A stretch of DNA of 58,255 nt, taken from JBFWUW01 sp050247075 (GTDB lineage: Bacteria; Planctomycetota; Planctomycetia; Pirellulales; JBFWUW01). Positions 9,074 to 18,043 of the stretch are shown piece after piece. The notes below the pieces were generated by a model. It did not search any database, was not told the DNA's origin, and saw only the letters and a program-made list of their open reading frames with translations. The first letter of the stretch is position 1. Each line of letters opens with the position of its first letter. Location: positions 1 through 58,255 of the forward strand of contig JBFWUW010000043.1 of the NCBI GenBank assembly GCA_050247075.1. Reading direction: 5' to 3'. Both the position numbers and the translations under genes were made by a program.

Positions 9074-11323
9074 ATGCTCACGACGCTTCGGAAAAATGCA
9101 CTGGCTCTGATCGCGCTGTTGGCCGCGCCAATAGCCGTGTTCGCGCAATCCGTCGGCTTGCCCGCTCCGCGGTTGCTTACGACGATTCCCATGGGAGCCA
9201 AGGTCGGCACCACGGTCGAAGTCACTATCGGCGGCGAACAACTTGAGGATGCCGACGATTTGGTCTTTTCCGACCCCCGTATCACGGCAACACGCAAGCT
9301 CAACGCCGCTGGCCAGCCCGAGCAAAACAAGTACGTGGTCACGATCGCACCCGACTGCCCGACCGGAATTCTAGAAGCTCGGGTAATGACGCGATTGGGC
9401 ATTTCCACCTCGCGGGCTTTTTGCGTTGGCACGCGCGATGAGGTCTTACAGTCACAGGCCAACACGTCGCTCGCGACGGCGATTGACTTGCCCTTGAATT
9501 CGGTGTGTAACGGCGTGATGACCGCCCGTTCCGTCGACTTCTACCGGTTCGAGGCCCGCCAGGGCCAGCGGATTATTGTCGATTGCGCGAGCCGCGGGAT
9601 CGACTCTAAGCTCGACGCCACGGTGATCATCGCCGACGAACAGGGGCGCGACCTGCTGGCGGAGCGGCGCGGCGGTGCCCTCGATTTTGCAGTGCCGTCC
9701 GACGGCAAATATGTCATCAAACTGCACGACCTGACCTTCCGTGGCGGTCCGGCGTTCTACTATCGTCTGGGACTCTGGGAACTCCGTCCCGGGGAACCGC
9801 TCGTGCGTCAGCCTTCGACTCGCAAGGTGAATGCCTTTTCTTGGCCGCCGCATGGCCTGCCAATACAGCCAACCGTCGCCGAAGTGGAGCCCAACAACGA
9901 TGGCGCCCAGTCGCAACGGATTTCACTCCCCTGCGATCTGGCGGGTAGTTTTTACCCAGCGGCTGATGTCGATTTCTTCGAGTTTGAGGCCCATGCCGGT
10001 GAAGTCTGGTGGGTCGAGGTCGCCTCCGAGCGGCTAGGGCTGCCGACAGATCCTGTGGTCGTCGTGCAGCGAATTGCCAGCAGTGACAAAGGTACGGAGT
10101 TAACGGATGTCGCTGAGTTCGGCGACATTCCCAGCCCGGTCAAAGTGTCGAGCAACGGCTACGCTTACGATGGGCCGCCCTATAACGCTGGCACATCCGA
10201 TGTGCTCGGCAAGTTGGAGATTAAACAAGACGGCTTGTATCGATTGCAAATTCGCGATCTGTTCGGCGGCACGCGGAGCGACCCGCGAAACGTTTACCGG
10301 ATGATTATCCGCAAGGCGGCACCCGACTTCGCGCTTGTAGCCTGGGCATTGCATATGGAGCTGCGCAATGGTGATCGCAATGCGGTCTCGAAGCCGCTCG
10401 CCCTCCGGGGCGGCGCAACCATGGCACTGGAAGTAATTGCTATGCGCCGCGACGGGTTCGATGGCGAGATCGAGCTGGCGATGGACGGATTGCCGCAAGG
10501 TCTCACGGCAACAGGGCTGAAGATTCCGGCCGGCCAATCACGCGGGTTCATGCTGGTCAGCGCCGCTGCCGACGCACCGCGGGCTATGAGCAGCGCAAGC
10601 TTCGTCGGCCGGTCCGCGATCGATGGCGAAACGGTCACCCGCCGCTGCTATTTGGCCTCTCACGCCTGGCCGATCACCGATTCGTGGGGCGAGATTCCCT
10701 CGCCGCGCCTGCTGGGTGACGTTCCTGTTTCGGTCAGCGGGCTGGAGTTCGCGCCGCTTACTTTGTCTCCGCCGGCCGAACCGCTCACGGTGGTGGCCGG
10801 AGAGAAGCTGACGGTGCCGCTGAAGCACTCTCGGCGGAGTACGTTTTCCGGCGGAGTAGCGAGCCTGCGTGGGTTGGGGGCCGGCTTTGAGCGGGTCGCT
10901 GCTGATGTAGCACTGACCGCGGATGCTTCTCAAGTGATCATCGACACCGCCGCGCTAAAAACAGCCCCAGGTGAGTATAAGCTTGCGTTCCACGGCGGTG
11001 CCGTGATCAAGTATCGCCATCGCTTGGACCTGGTTGAATCCGCCGAGGCATCGCAGAAGAGAGCGTTGACGGAACTCGCCGCCATAGAGGCTGAACTCAA
11101 GCAGTTGACTGAGAATGTCCAAGCCTCCTCGGACGATGCCAAGCCGACTGCCCAGCAAGCGGTTGAAGCCGCACAAGTGCGTCAGAAGGCTGCCGCCGCC
11201 GCGGTAGCCGTCGCCGCGGAAACGCTTAAACGAGCGACCGCGAACGCTAATCCGCAAGAAATCGTGGACATTGTCGTGTCAGAACCACTCACGGTTCGCG
11301 TCCTTCCCGCAGAGAATAAGTAG
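9074..11323 (+). CDS. Exported PPC-domain protein, second copy
   Basis: 749 residues with a clean signal peptide (LTTLRKNALALIALLAAPIAVFAQ) and a purine-rich GAAGGA about 10 bases before the ATG. The opening (LLTTIPMGAKVGTTVEVTIGG, then FSDPRITATRKL) matches the start of the 548 protein (FADPRITSQ), showing common ancestry. Two PPC-like sandwiches follow: about 135-235 (VDFYRFEARQGQRI) and about 272-415 (VEPNNDGAQSQRISL, DVDFFEFEAHAGEVWWVEV). The last 85 residues or so are Ala/Glu/Lys-rich and predicted helical (ALTELAAIEAELKQLTENVQ), unlike the first copy. Function unknown; probably a partner of the neighbouring exported proteins. Confidence 0.8.
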   Translation: MLTTLRKNALALIALLAAPIAVFAQSVGLPAPRLLTTIPMGAKVGTTVEVTIGGEQLEDADDLVFSDPRITATRKLNAAGQPEQNKYVVTIAPDCPTGILEARVMTRLGISTSRAFCVGTRDEVLQSQANTSLATAIDLPLNSVCNGVMTARSVDFYRFEARQGQRIIVDCASRGIDSKLDATVIIADEQGRDLLAERRGGALDFAVPSDGKYVIKLHDLTFRGGPAFYYRLGLWELRPGEPLVRQPSTRKVNAFSWPPHGLPIQPTVAEVEPNNDGAQSQRISLPCDLAGSFYPAADVDFFEFEAHAGEVWWVEVASERLGLPTDPVVVVQRIASSDKGTELTDVAEFGDIPSPVKVSSNGYAYDGPPYNAGTSDVLGKLEIKQDGLYRLQIRDLFGGTRSDPRNVYRMIIRKAAPDFALVAWALHMELRNGDRNAVSKPLALRGGATMALEVIAMRRDGFDGEIELAMDGLPQGLTATGLKIPAGQSRGFMLVSAAADAPRAMSSASFVGRSAIDGETVTRRCYLASHAWPITDSWGEIPSPRLLGDVPVSVSGLEFAPLTLSPPAEPLTVVAGEKLTVPLKHSRRSTFSGGVASLRGLGAGFERVAADVALTADASQVIIDTAALKTAPGEYKLAFHGGAVIKYRHRLDLVESAEASQKRALTELAAIEAELKQLTENVQASSDDAKPTAQQAVEAAQVRQKAAAAAVAVAAETLKRATANANPQEIVDIVVSEPLTVRVLPAENK

Positions 11324-11348
11324 CCCTCGCCCGCCTCGGATACTTGCC

Positions 11349-12797
11349 ATGACTCGTCAAAACTCTCCGTCGCAAACGGTTTGTCCCGGACCGTTCAACG
11401 TGCTGTCCGGCCGCCGCGGCTTCCTTCAGACGGGACTGGCGGGGTTTGCCTCGCTGAGCCTGCCAGACATTTTGCGGCGGCAAGCCAACTGCGCCGAGCA
11501 GGCCGGCGATGTCGCATTGCCTGGCCGTGAAAAAAACTCCGTGATCATGGTCTGGCTGCCGGGGGGATGTTCCCACTTGGAAACGTACGACCCTAAACCC
11601 GGCTCCGGCAGCGATTATGCCGGCCCGTTCGGCGTAATCCCAACCGCCGTGCCGGGGATGCATTTCAGCGAACTGATGCCGCGGCAGGCCGCAATCGCCA
11701 AGAAATTCACGGTGCTTCGCTCCATGCGGCAGACCGCGGGTGGGCATCCGGCCGGTACGATGCAACTTCTGTCAGGGGATTCCGATACGCGCGACAAACC
11801 AAAGCCGCGACTTCCGGACTGGATGTCGGTCACCAACTACATCCGCTCAAAGGGCGAGCCTCGGCGGTCTCCGTTGCCGGCTTATGTCGGCATCAATCCG
11901 CCGCTTGGCTACAACGGGCCGGCCTATCTCGGGGACATTCATTCGCCGTTCGTGGTCTCCGGCGATCCGAACTCGCCGAATTTCTCCGTGCCGAATATCG
12001 GCCTCTCCGATTCAGGCGAGGTCCGCCGCTTGGATCGGCGCACTTCGCTCCGCGAAAAGCTCGACACGCTCGAGCGAACCTTTGACCAGCAACGTGAGTT
12101 GGCTGCTCTCGACGACTTTGAATCCCAGGCCCTGTCGCTGTTGACTAGCGCCAAGACCAAAGAGGCGTTTGACCTCAGCTTGGAGGATCCTAAGGTGCGC
12201 GAGCGCTACGGCCTGAACCAATGGGGGCAGCAGCTACTGCTGACAAGACGGCTCATCGAGGCGGGTGTCGGCGTTCTCACCACAAGCCTGGCCGGGCCGC
12301 TTTGCGGCCGCGTGCAGAATTGGGATGACCACGCCGTAAACATGCATTGCTTCGAAGGCATGAAGTACCGCGCTGGTGCCTATGACCAGGCAGTCACGGC
12401 GCTGATCGAGGACCTTGGCGACCGCGGACTCGATCAAAAGGTTCTCGTGGTCGTCACCGGCGAATTCGGCCGCACGCCGCGAATCAGCTACGCCGCAAGC
12501 ACCGGTGGAGGTGACGCCAGTGGTCCGGCGGGCACGATTCAACCTGGCCGCGACCATTGGCCGCGGGCCTTTTCCAATATATGGGCTGGCGGCGGGATCG
12601 CGCACGGCAAGTATATTGGGGCGACCGATAAGCGCGGCGAGGATTCCATCGAACGCATTTGTGGTCCTGGCGACTTTCTGGGCACGATCTACCATCATCT
12701 GGGGATCGACTCGGCCAACACGTTCATCCATGACTTCAACGGCCGCCCGACGCGGATCGTGGAGCAAGGCGGCCCCATCCGGGAACTGATGGGTTGA
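11349..12797 (+). CDS. DUF1501 protein, second copy
   Basis: 482 residues. The ATG at 11349 lies 25 bp after the PPC stop and gives a twin-arginine-like leader (LSGRRGFLQTGLAGFASLSL at about residues 20-39). Family blocks: IMVWLPGGCSHLETYDPKPG, LTTSLAGPLCGRVQNWDDHA, VVTGEFGRTPRISYAAS and PGRDHWPRAFSNIWAGGG. The central Ser/Gly-rich insertion around residues 380-400 is absent from the first copy at 5262. It closes the second trio. The downstream kinase gene is convergent and I found no clear terminator hairpin between them. Confidence 0.88.
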   Translation: MTRQNSPSQTVCPGPFNVLSGRRGFLQTGLAGFASLSLPDILRRQANCAEQAGDVALPGREKNSVIMVWLPGGCSHLETYDPKPGSGSDYAGPFGVIPTAVPGMHFSELMPRQAAIAKKFTVLRSMRQTAGGHPAGTMQLLSGDSDTRDKPKPRLPDWMSVTNYIRSKGEPRRSPLPAYVGINPPLGYNGPAYLGDIHSPFVVSGDPNSPNFSVPNIGLSDSGEVRRLDRRTSLREKLDTLERTFDQQRELAALDDFESQALSLLTSAKTKEAFDLSLEDPKVRERYGLNQWGQQLLLTRRLIEAGVGVLTTSLAGPLCGRVQNWDDHAVNMHCFEGMKYRAGAYDQAVTALIEDLGDRGLDQKVLVVVTGEFGRTPRISYAASTGGGDASGPAGTIQPGRDHWPRAFSNIWAGGGIAHGKYIGATDKRGEDSIERICGPGDFLGTIYHHLGIDSANTFIHDFNGRPTRIVEQGGPIRELMG

Positions 12798-13201
12798 TCC
12801 GTCATCTCTCTGGCGGAGCGTCGAACTCAGCCCACGCGGTTCAGCGCCTCGGGCAACCACGGGATGCCAGTCTGGCTATTCGCCGGCATGCCGCCAGACC
12901 TTGACATCTGGCCGGAATGACCGGGCGAGCGGCTTGGCGTGGTGCTCAACTTAGCGAAATTCCGTCTGGCCTGGCCCGCGTTACTCGGCCGCAATCGCCA
13001 GCTTGGGCAGTAAGCGTGCAGCCAGCGTGGCGGCGGCGCGTTGCAGGGCGGCCTTGCCGGCGACTTTTTCCTTGAGTTGGGCCGCCACATCGGCCGCGGG
13101 CACGCGCGGCGCGACCAGTTTAGAGGCATCCCTCGCGGATAGGCTCGGCCGACTTGGCGCTGAGTTTCTGCGAATGGCACACGGGGCGATCTGGATGCCC
13201 T
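12798..13201. other. Convergent intergenic region; possible short gene remnant on the minus strand
   Basis: 404 bp between the DUF1501 stop and the kinase stop. On the minus strand about 13140-12981 reads in one frame as DASKLVAPRVPAADVAAQLK followed by EKVAGKAALQRAAATLAARL and a stop. This has the amphipathic helical look of a real protein C-terminus but no start, and its frame runs on into the 3' end of the kinase. It may be a decayed gene end; I cannot name a family. No terminator hairpin with a T-run was seen. Confidence 0.3.
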
Positions 13202-16003
13202 TCACTCCCTGGCCCCGTTGCCGCTTGGACATAAGATGATCTGATACTCCCCGTCGCCGCCCAAGACCAGTCGCTCGTCGTCGGGACAGAAACGAGCGCC
13301 ATAGACCGGGCGATCCGTGGCCAGGGAAAAGACTTGCGACTGATCGAGCGCCACCAAGTGCAAGCCGGGCTGAGGTTCCACACGGGCAAAGCGGCGACCA
13401 TCGGGGCTGCGGCGGCGGGGGTTTATTTTAGCGGCCCAAGGAACCGTTTCCACCGGTGCCGTTAAGTGGTTGCCAGCGGCGTCCCACAGGTATGACCGGT
13501 CGGAGTCGCAAAGCATGAAATGTTGCCCGTCGGGCGAAAACGCCGCCGCCAGATCGCGAAACTCCAAGGGACCGGGTGCAACGGCCACGCTGTCGGCTTT
13601 GACCAGCGGCGCTTTGGCGTCTTTGTCTACGAACCAAACCAGGGCCAACGCCTTTTCTCCCGCGATCGCGGCGCGACCGCCCGCGTTGAACGCCACGAAG
13701 GCGGTCCGATCGGCTGCTGCCGTAATAGCGGCCAGCATGGCCGCGGGATGGGGAGTCTGGAACTGTGACAACTTTTTGCTGGTGTAAGGGTCGAGGACAA
13801 CGTGAAAGTCCTTGCGGCGACCGACGGCAAACAACCGTCCTTGGGACGAAAGCAGGTCGCGGATTGAGACACCGCCTAACGATTTCCTCAACACCCCTTG
13901 GGGAGAGTCGCGGTCGAACCGCATGATGCCACTATCCGTGAGCAAAAACAACTCGGTCGAATGGCGGCCAAGGAAAATGCGTTTTCGAGACTTGGGCAAT
14001 TCGTACGTGGTGATGGCCGTGGACGTCTTGAGGTTGATGATCGTGACGAATTTGTCTTGCACGAGCGCCGCGTGCGTTCCCGCCTCGTCAAAGATGATGT
14101 CGCGAATGGGGCCCGGCGATCCCTCCAGCGGAACCCATTCTGGCGGGGCGGCCCCATCAGCCCAGTGTCGCAGTAACCGCCATTCATAATCGCGATACTC
14201 AGGCTTGCAGGCATCGAGAATTTCCACCGCCAACTGTTGCTTGCCAGCGGCGAGGAAGCCCTGGGCCGCCGTCAGACTGTTGGTATATTCGCCAAACGTC
14301 TCCGATTGAACCAATTCCTTCACGCGCCCCTCGGCCCGTTCCTTGGCGGCCAGTTCTTGCTCGGCGCGCTTCTCGGCGTCCGACTTGGCAAGATTGGCCC
14401 GGTTCGCCTGTTCCTCGGCGGTTCGGCGATCGGTCGCCGACTTCGCCGCCGCGAGTTGGGCGGCGGCGGCGTCTGATTCAGCCTGCTTGCGCCTCGATTC
14501 GGCTTGCTGGCGCGCTTTCACTTCCCGCTGAAGGCGTTCCAACGCCTCTTGCTGCTGTCGTCCGTACTCCTCGGCCAGGCGGGTCTGTTCTCGAGCGCGT
14601 TGCGTTTGTTGCTTCTCGCCAGCGAGTGCCAAGCGGGTTGCCTGTTGCGATGCCTTCAACCGCCCATTGTCGATCGACAAGACGATGGTGGCGACGATCA
14701 ACGTCGAAGCGGCTAGCATGCTCGATAGCGACACCGCCGGATTACGCCGGGCCCAGCGCCAGGCGCGCTCCAAGCCGCCGACGCGGCGAGCCAGAATCGG
14801 ACGGCCATCCAGGTATCGCCGCAATTCCGCGGTGAGCATTTCCGCGGAGGCGTAACGACGGGCGGGCTCCTTTTCCAGCGCCTTCAGGCAGATCGTTTCC
14901 AGGTCGCGCGGCACGCCCGGCTGCAATTGCCTTGGCGGAACCACCGGCTGATTTTGCACCTGCTGCAATGTATCCATTGGCGACGCGCCTCGGAAAGGCG
15001 GCCGGCCGGTTAACATTTCGTACAGAATCGCGCCCAGGGAATAAATATCCGCCGGGGGACCAATCTCGCGCGTGCGGCCCGCGGCCTGCTCCGGCGCCAT
15101 ATAACTGGGCGTGCCCATCACCGCGCCGCTGTCGGTTGCGCCAGAGTCGCTTTCCAATTGCTTGGCCAACCCAAAGTCGGCGATTTTGGGCTGTCCGGCC
15201 GAGGTCAGCAACACATTGGCCGGCTTGAGATCGCGATGGACGATCCCTTTTTCGTGCGCCGCCGCCACGGCCTCCGCCAGCATTTCCGCCATCTCCGCCG
15301 CCTGCCGCGGCGGCTGAGGAATCCCTTGCAGTTTGGCCGCCAGGCTGCCGCCGTCCACGAATTCCAACGAAATGAAAGGCAATCCCTGATGTTCGGCGAT
15401 TTCGTGGATCTGCACGATCCGCGGATGCTGCAAGCGGGCGACCGCTTCCGCCTCGGCCAGAAACCGGACCAGGTGCTCCGGCCCGGCGTGCTGCCCGCTC
15501 AAGATCATCTTCAGCGCCACCATGCGGTTCAGCCGCAACTGCCTGGCGCGATAGACAACGCCCATGCCGCCGCGACCCAACTCCGACAAGATCTCATAGC
15601 CGGGCGGGCTGGAAACCTTCATCGCTTTATGCTTCTTGCGCGCCGCTGGCGGACTGTACGCCATCGTCTCGGGCGGCATCTGGGGCGACCCTCCGGCAAC
15701 CGTCTCGGGAGCATCGCGGACAACTTGCTCTCTTGAAGAGGGAAATGATTCTTCCTCAAGGAGGGCATCCAATTTAGGCAGACGCAAATCCACGCTCCTG
15801 GCCGGTAGTTTCCGCCCGCCACGGATCGCCCTACGCATCTGAATGGCAATCGGATCGCCTGCTACCAGCCGCTCGACTTGCAAAGAGCAAAGCTCGCACT
15901 GGTCCAAGTGCTGGGCCAATTGCTCCTCGTCGGTGGCGGAGCCACGTCCGCCGACGATCCGCCGCAGATCGGCCAGTTGGCGGTTTTCGAAACAGACGGG
16001 CAT
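13202..16003 (-). CDS. Transmembrane serine/threonine protein kinase with zinc-finger-like N-terminus and beta-propeller-like C-terminus
   Basis: 933 residues. Residues 1-60 carry an H-x3-C-x2-C motif (His32, Cys36, Cys39) like anti-sigma zinc-binding domains. The kinase domain spans about 136-400: GRGGMGVVY loop, catalytic Lys165 (VALKMI), HRDLKPAN loop with Asp258, DFG and APEQ. A single membrane helix lies at about 421-443 (SSMLAASTLIVATIVL), followed by a long Ala/Glu/Arg/Gln-rich coiled coil (about 440-570) and a C-terminal region with degenerate WD-like repeats (FSPDGQHFMLCDSDRSYLWD). The kinase is therefore cytoplasmic and the sensor part lies beyond the membrane. It is the last gene of a minus-strand set with the pseudoprotease and Hint genes; the gap to the former is 42 bp. 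No Shine-Dalgarno sequence is evident. Confidence 0.92.
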   Translation of the reverse strand: MPVCFENRQLADLRRIVGGRGSATDEEQLAQHLDQCELCSLQVERLVAGDPIAIQMRRAIRGGRKLPARSVDLRLPKLDALLEEESFPSSREQVVRDAPETVAGGSPQMPPETMAYSPPAARKKHKAMKVSSPPGYEILSELGRGGMGVVYRARQLRLNRMVALKMILSGQHAGPEHLVRFLAEAEAVARLQHPRIVQIHEIAEHQGLPFISLEFVDGGSLAAKLQGIPQPPRQAAEMAEMLAEAVAAAHEKGIVHRDLKPANVLLTSAGQPKIADFGLAKQLESDSGATDSGAVMGTPSYMAPEQAAGRTREIGPPADIYSLGAILYEMLTGRPPFRGASPMDTLQQVQNQPVVPPRQLQPGVPRDLETICLKALEKEPARRYASAEMLTAELRRYLDGRPILARRVGGLERAWRWARRNPAVSLSSMLAASTLIVATIVLSIDNGRLKASQQATRLALAGEKQQTQRAREQTRLAEEYGRQQQEALERLQREVKARQQAESRRKQAESDAAAAQLAAAKSATDRRTAEEQANRANLAKSDAEKRAEQELAAKERAEGRVKELVQSETFGEYTNSLTAAQGFLAAGKQQLAVEILDACKPEYRDYEWRLLRHWADGAAPPEWVPLEGSPGPIRDIIFDEAGTHAALVQDKFVTIINLKTSTAITTYELPKSRKRIFLGRHSTELFLLTDSGIMRFDRDSPQGVLRKSLGGVSIRDLLSSQGRLFAVGRRKDFHVVLDPYTSKKLSQFQTPHPAAMLAAITAAADRTAFVAFNAGGRAAIAGEKALALVWFVDKDAKAPLVKADSVAVAPGPLEFRDLAAAFSPDGQHFMLCDSDRSYLWDAAGNHLTAPVETVPWAAKINPRRRSPDGRRFARVEPQPGLHLVALDQSQVFSLATDRPVYGARFCPDDERLVLGGDGEYQIILCPSGNGARE

Positions 16004-16045
16004 GAGAGTCTGCGAGGAGGTACGAATTGTTTTTCAGTCAAACTG

Positions 16046-18043
16046 CTACCAGTCTCGTTTCAGCGGCTTTTTCTCGGCGATCTCGGCCTTCCATTGGGCC
16101 AATCGATCGGCGAACTCCGGCGGGGCCAGCATCGCGGCGCGCGTCACGGCCTTTTCGGCCTCGGTGAAATCCCTTTGCCGGGCTTGGGCCGCCGCCAACG
16201 CCGCCAGCGACAGCCAGTCCAGGCTGCCGGCGATGGCGATCGCCGCCTTGGCATGCGCTACCGACTGGCGAGCGTTGGCATCCTGGCCGCCTGGCGGACT
16301 GGCATGAAGCCAGGCCAACACCAAGTGGACCTCCAGCGGATCGATGCCGGCAGTCAAGGAACGTTCCAGGTGATGGGCCGCGGCCACGGTATTGCCTTGG
16401 TCAATTTCGATGCGGGCCAGCAGGAACGACAACTTGCCGTCGCGCTGTTGGGGATCGAGACTGCCAGCCAGCGCTTTTTTTTGCCATTCCTGGCTCCCTT
16501 TTTCATCATGAAGGAGAAACAGGCGGCGGGCCTCGGCCAGATTGGCCAGCGGTTGCAGTTTGACATCCAATTCCGCGGCCTCGCGAAAATCGGACTGGGC
16601 CTCGGCCAGTTGACGCAACCGCAGTTTGCACAGCCCGCGGGCCAAGAAGAACTCACCCAGCGCGCCGCGCTGTTCGATAATGTCGTTGAGTTGAGCCAAG
16701 AGTTCACGGTGATCGTCTGGCCCGCGCAGCTCGCAAGGATCTGCCAAGAGAAACAGTTCGTCGCGGGCGCGGTCTTGCGCGCGTTGAACGTGCGGCAGGG
16801 TGAAGGCTTTGGCGTATTGAAGCTCCAGGTTTCTGTCGACGAGCGTGCGAAAGTCGTTGGCAATCGCGGCCCACAATGCGGAAACTTCAGCCTGCTGGCG
16901 GGCGGACAACCTGAACGCGACTTTCACGGAACCGGGTTTGGCGCTCGAATCCCAAATATATGGAACGCCCTGCGCATCGCAAGTCATTTTGTCCAATACA
17001 GAACTGATAACTTTGACGACGTATTTCTCTTCCGGCGAGCTCTCAATCATTGCGATTTTTTCGCGTTGTTCGGCCACCTTGCTTCGCAACGGTTGAATAC
17101 CTGGCTCGACCTTGACGACAAACTGCTCGGCCGGCCCAATCGCCTGCTCGGCAAGGTTCCACTGCTCTTGGCAGACCGAAAGCCGTTGCGTCAGTTTTCG
17201 AACTCGCTGGGCGGCGGCAATTGCCTCTGAGTCATTGGGCTCGAACTGCAGCCAACTGTCTTCCCACCGGCGCAACTCGCTCAACGGCCGGAACTTGGGC
17301 TTTTTGCCCGGCGGAATCAAATTCACCACATGTTCGATGGGAAGCACCAGCCGGGTCCGCTGGTCGCTGCCCATCAGGCTGGTAAGCATGCCTTGAATGC
17401 GGTTGAATTTGGCGTCCCATAGCGGCGCGCCGGCGGCGGAGGTGTCGAAGCCGCGGTCCAGCACCACCCAGTTCATTTCTCCCGCCAGGCCGGGCGTGAC
17501 GGCCGAGCGGTTTTCGTACCCCAACCGCAACATTTGCGCGTCCATGCGCCGTGCGACGACGGGGGGCGGCAATACGGCACCAGGGACCGTGAGCTGATCT
17601 TGCGGAGGCTGTTGCAACGGACCAAAACGGGGGAACAAGCGTTCTCCCGCCGCGAACTCGGGTTGGACGGCGAAGCCGATCTGCTCTTTAGCCAGGCTCT
17701 TGGGCGGCTTCTTCACAATCAAGATCGCCACATCGTGCGCACGGCTAGCGGCGACTACGCCCGAAACGTCGCACGATTGGTCGCCCGGCAGGATAAGGCT
17801 GGCCTTGGTGGCATCTTGCACCAAGGCAAAACTGGTGGCGACCAACCCTTCGTTGGTGACGAAGAAGGCATTCCCCAGCCGCGTCCCCCCCTTGGTCTTC
17901 ACTTGCAGCGAAACCTGCCCGCGAGCCGCCGCCGGCCAGGCGGCAAGAATCGGCAAGAGGAAAAACAGTACCACAGCCACCGGCAACGAGGCTGGCCGCC
18001 GCCAGCTCTTGCCCTTGATGATGCTTTGACAGTCGATCCTCAT
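16046..18043 (-). CDS. Exported trypsin-fold protein lacking catalytic His and Ser, with C-terminal TPR-like region
   Basis: 665 residues. The ATG at 18043 is chosen because it overlaps the upstream stop (ATGA) and gives a signal peptide (LPVAVVLFFLLPILAAWPAA). Residues about 45-245 align by eye with HtrA/trypsin-like domains: GNAFFVTNEGLVATSFALV corresponds to the usual G-x-GF-[IV]-x(5)-[IL]-[LV]-TN-x-H-VV block, and SAAGAPLWD to GNSGGPL. The catalytic His is replaced by Ala73 and the Ser by Ala204, while the Asp (HDVAIL, Asp104) remains, so proteolysis is unlikely. The C-terminal 400 residues are helical with TPR character (ARGLCKLRLRQLAEAQSDFR, LARIEIDQGNTVAAAHHLE). Probably a periplasmic scaffold or ligand-binding partner of the adjacent kinase. 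Confidence 0.75.
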   Translation of the reverse strand: MRIDCQSIIKGKSWRRPASLPVAVVLFFLLPILAAWPAAARGQVSLQVKTKGGTRLGNAFFVTNEGLVATSFALVQDATKASLILPGDQSCDVSGVVAASRAHDVAILIVKKPPKSLAKEQIGFAVQPEFAAGERLFPRFGPLQQPPQDQLTVPGAVLPPPVVARRMDAQMLRLGYENRSAVTPGLAGEMNWVVLDRGFDTSAAGAPLWDAKFNRIQGMLTSLMGSDQRTRLVLPIEHVVNLIPPGKKPKFRPLSELRRWEDSWLQFEPNDSEAIAAAQRVRKLTQRLSVCQEQWNLAEQAIGPAEQFVVKVEPGIQPLRSKVAEQREKIAMIESSPEEKYVVKVISSVLDKMTCDAQGVPYIWDSSAKPGSVKVAFRLSARQQAEVSALWAAIANDFRTLVDRNLELQYAKAFTLPHVQRAQDRARDELFLLADPCELRGPDDHRELLAQLNDIIEQRGALGEFFLARGLCKLRLRQLAEAQSDFREAAELDVKLQPLANLAEARRLFLLHDEKGSQEWQKKALAGSLDPQQRDGKLSFLLARIEIDQGNTVAAAHHLERSLTAGIDPLEVHLVLAWLHASPPGGQDANARQSVAHAKAAIAIAGSLDWLSLAALAAAQARQRDFTEAEKAVTRAAMLAPPEFADRLAQWKAEIAEKKPLKRDW

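Noticed and set aside
15878..17230. 450-codon plus-strand frame across the pseudoprotease and kinase genes
   Set aside because: It crosses two real genes in antisense and has no recognisable domain; the minus-strand reading has clear motifs.
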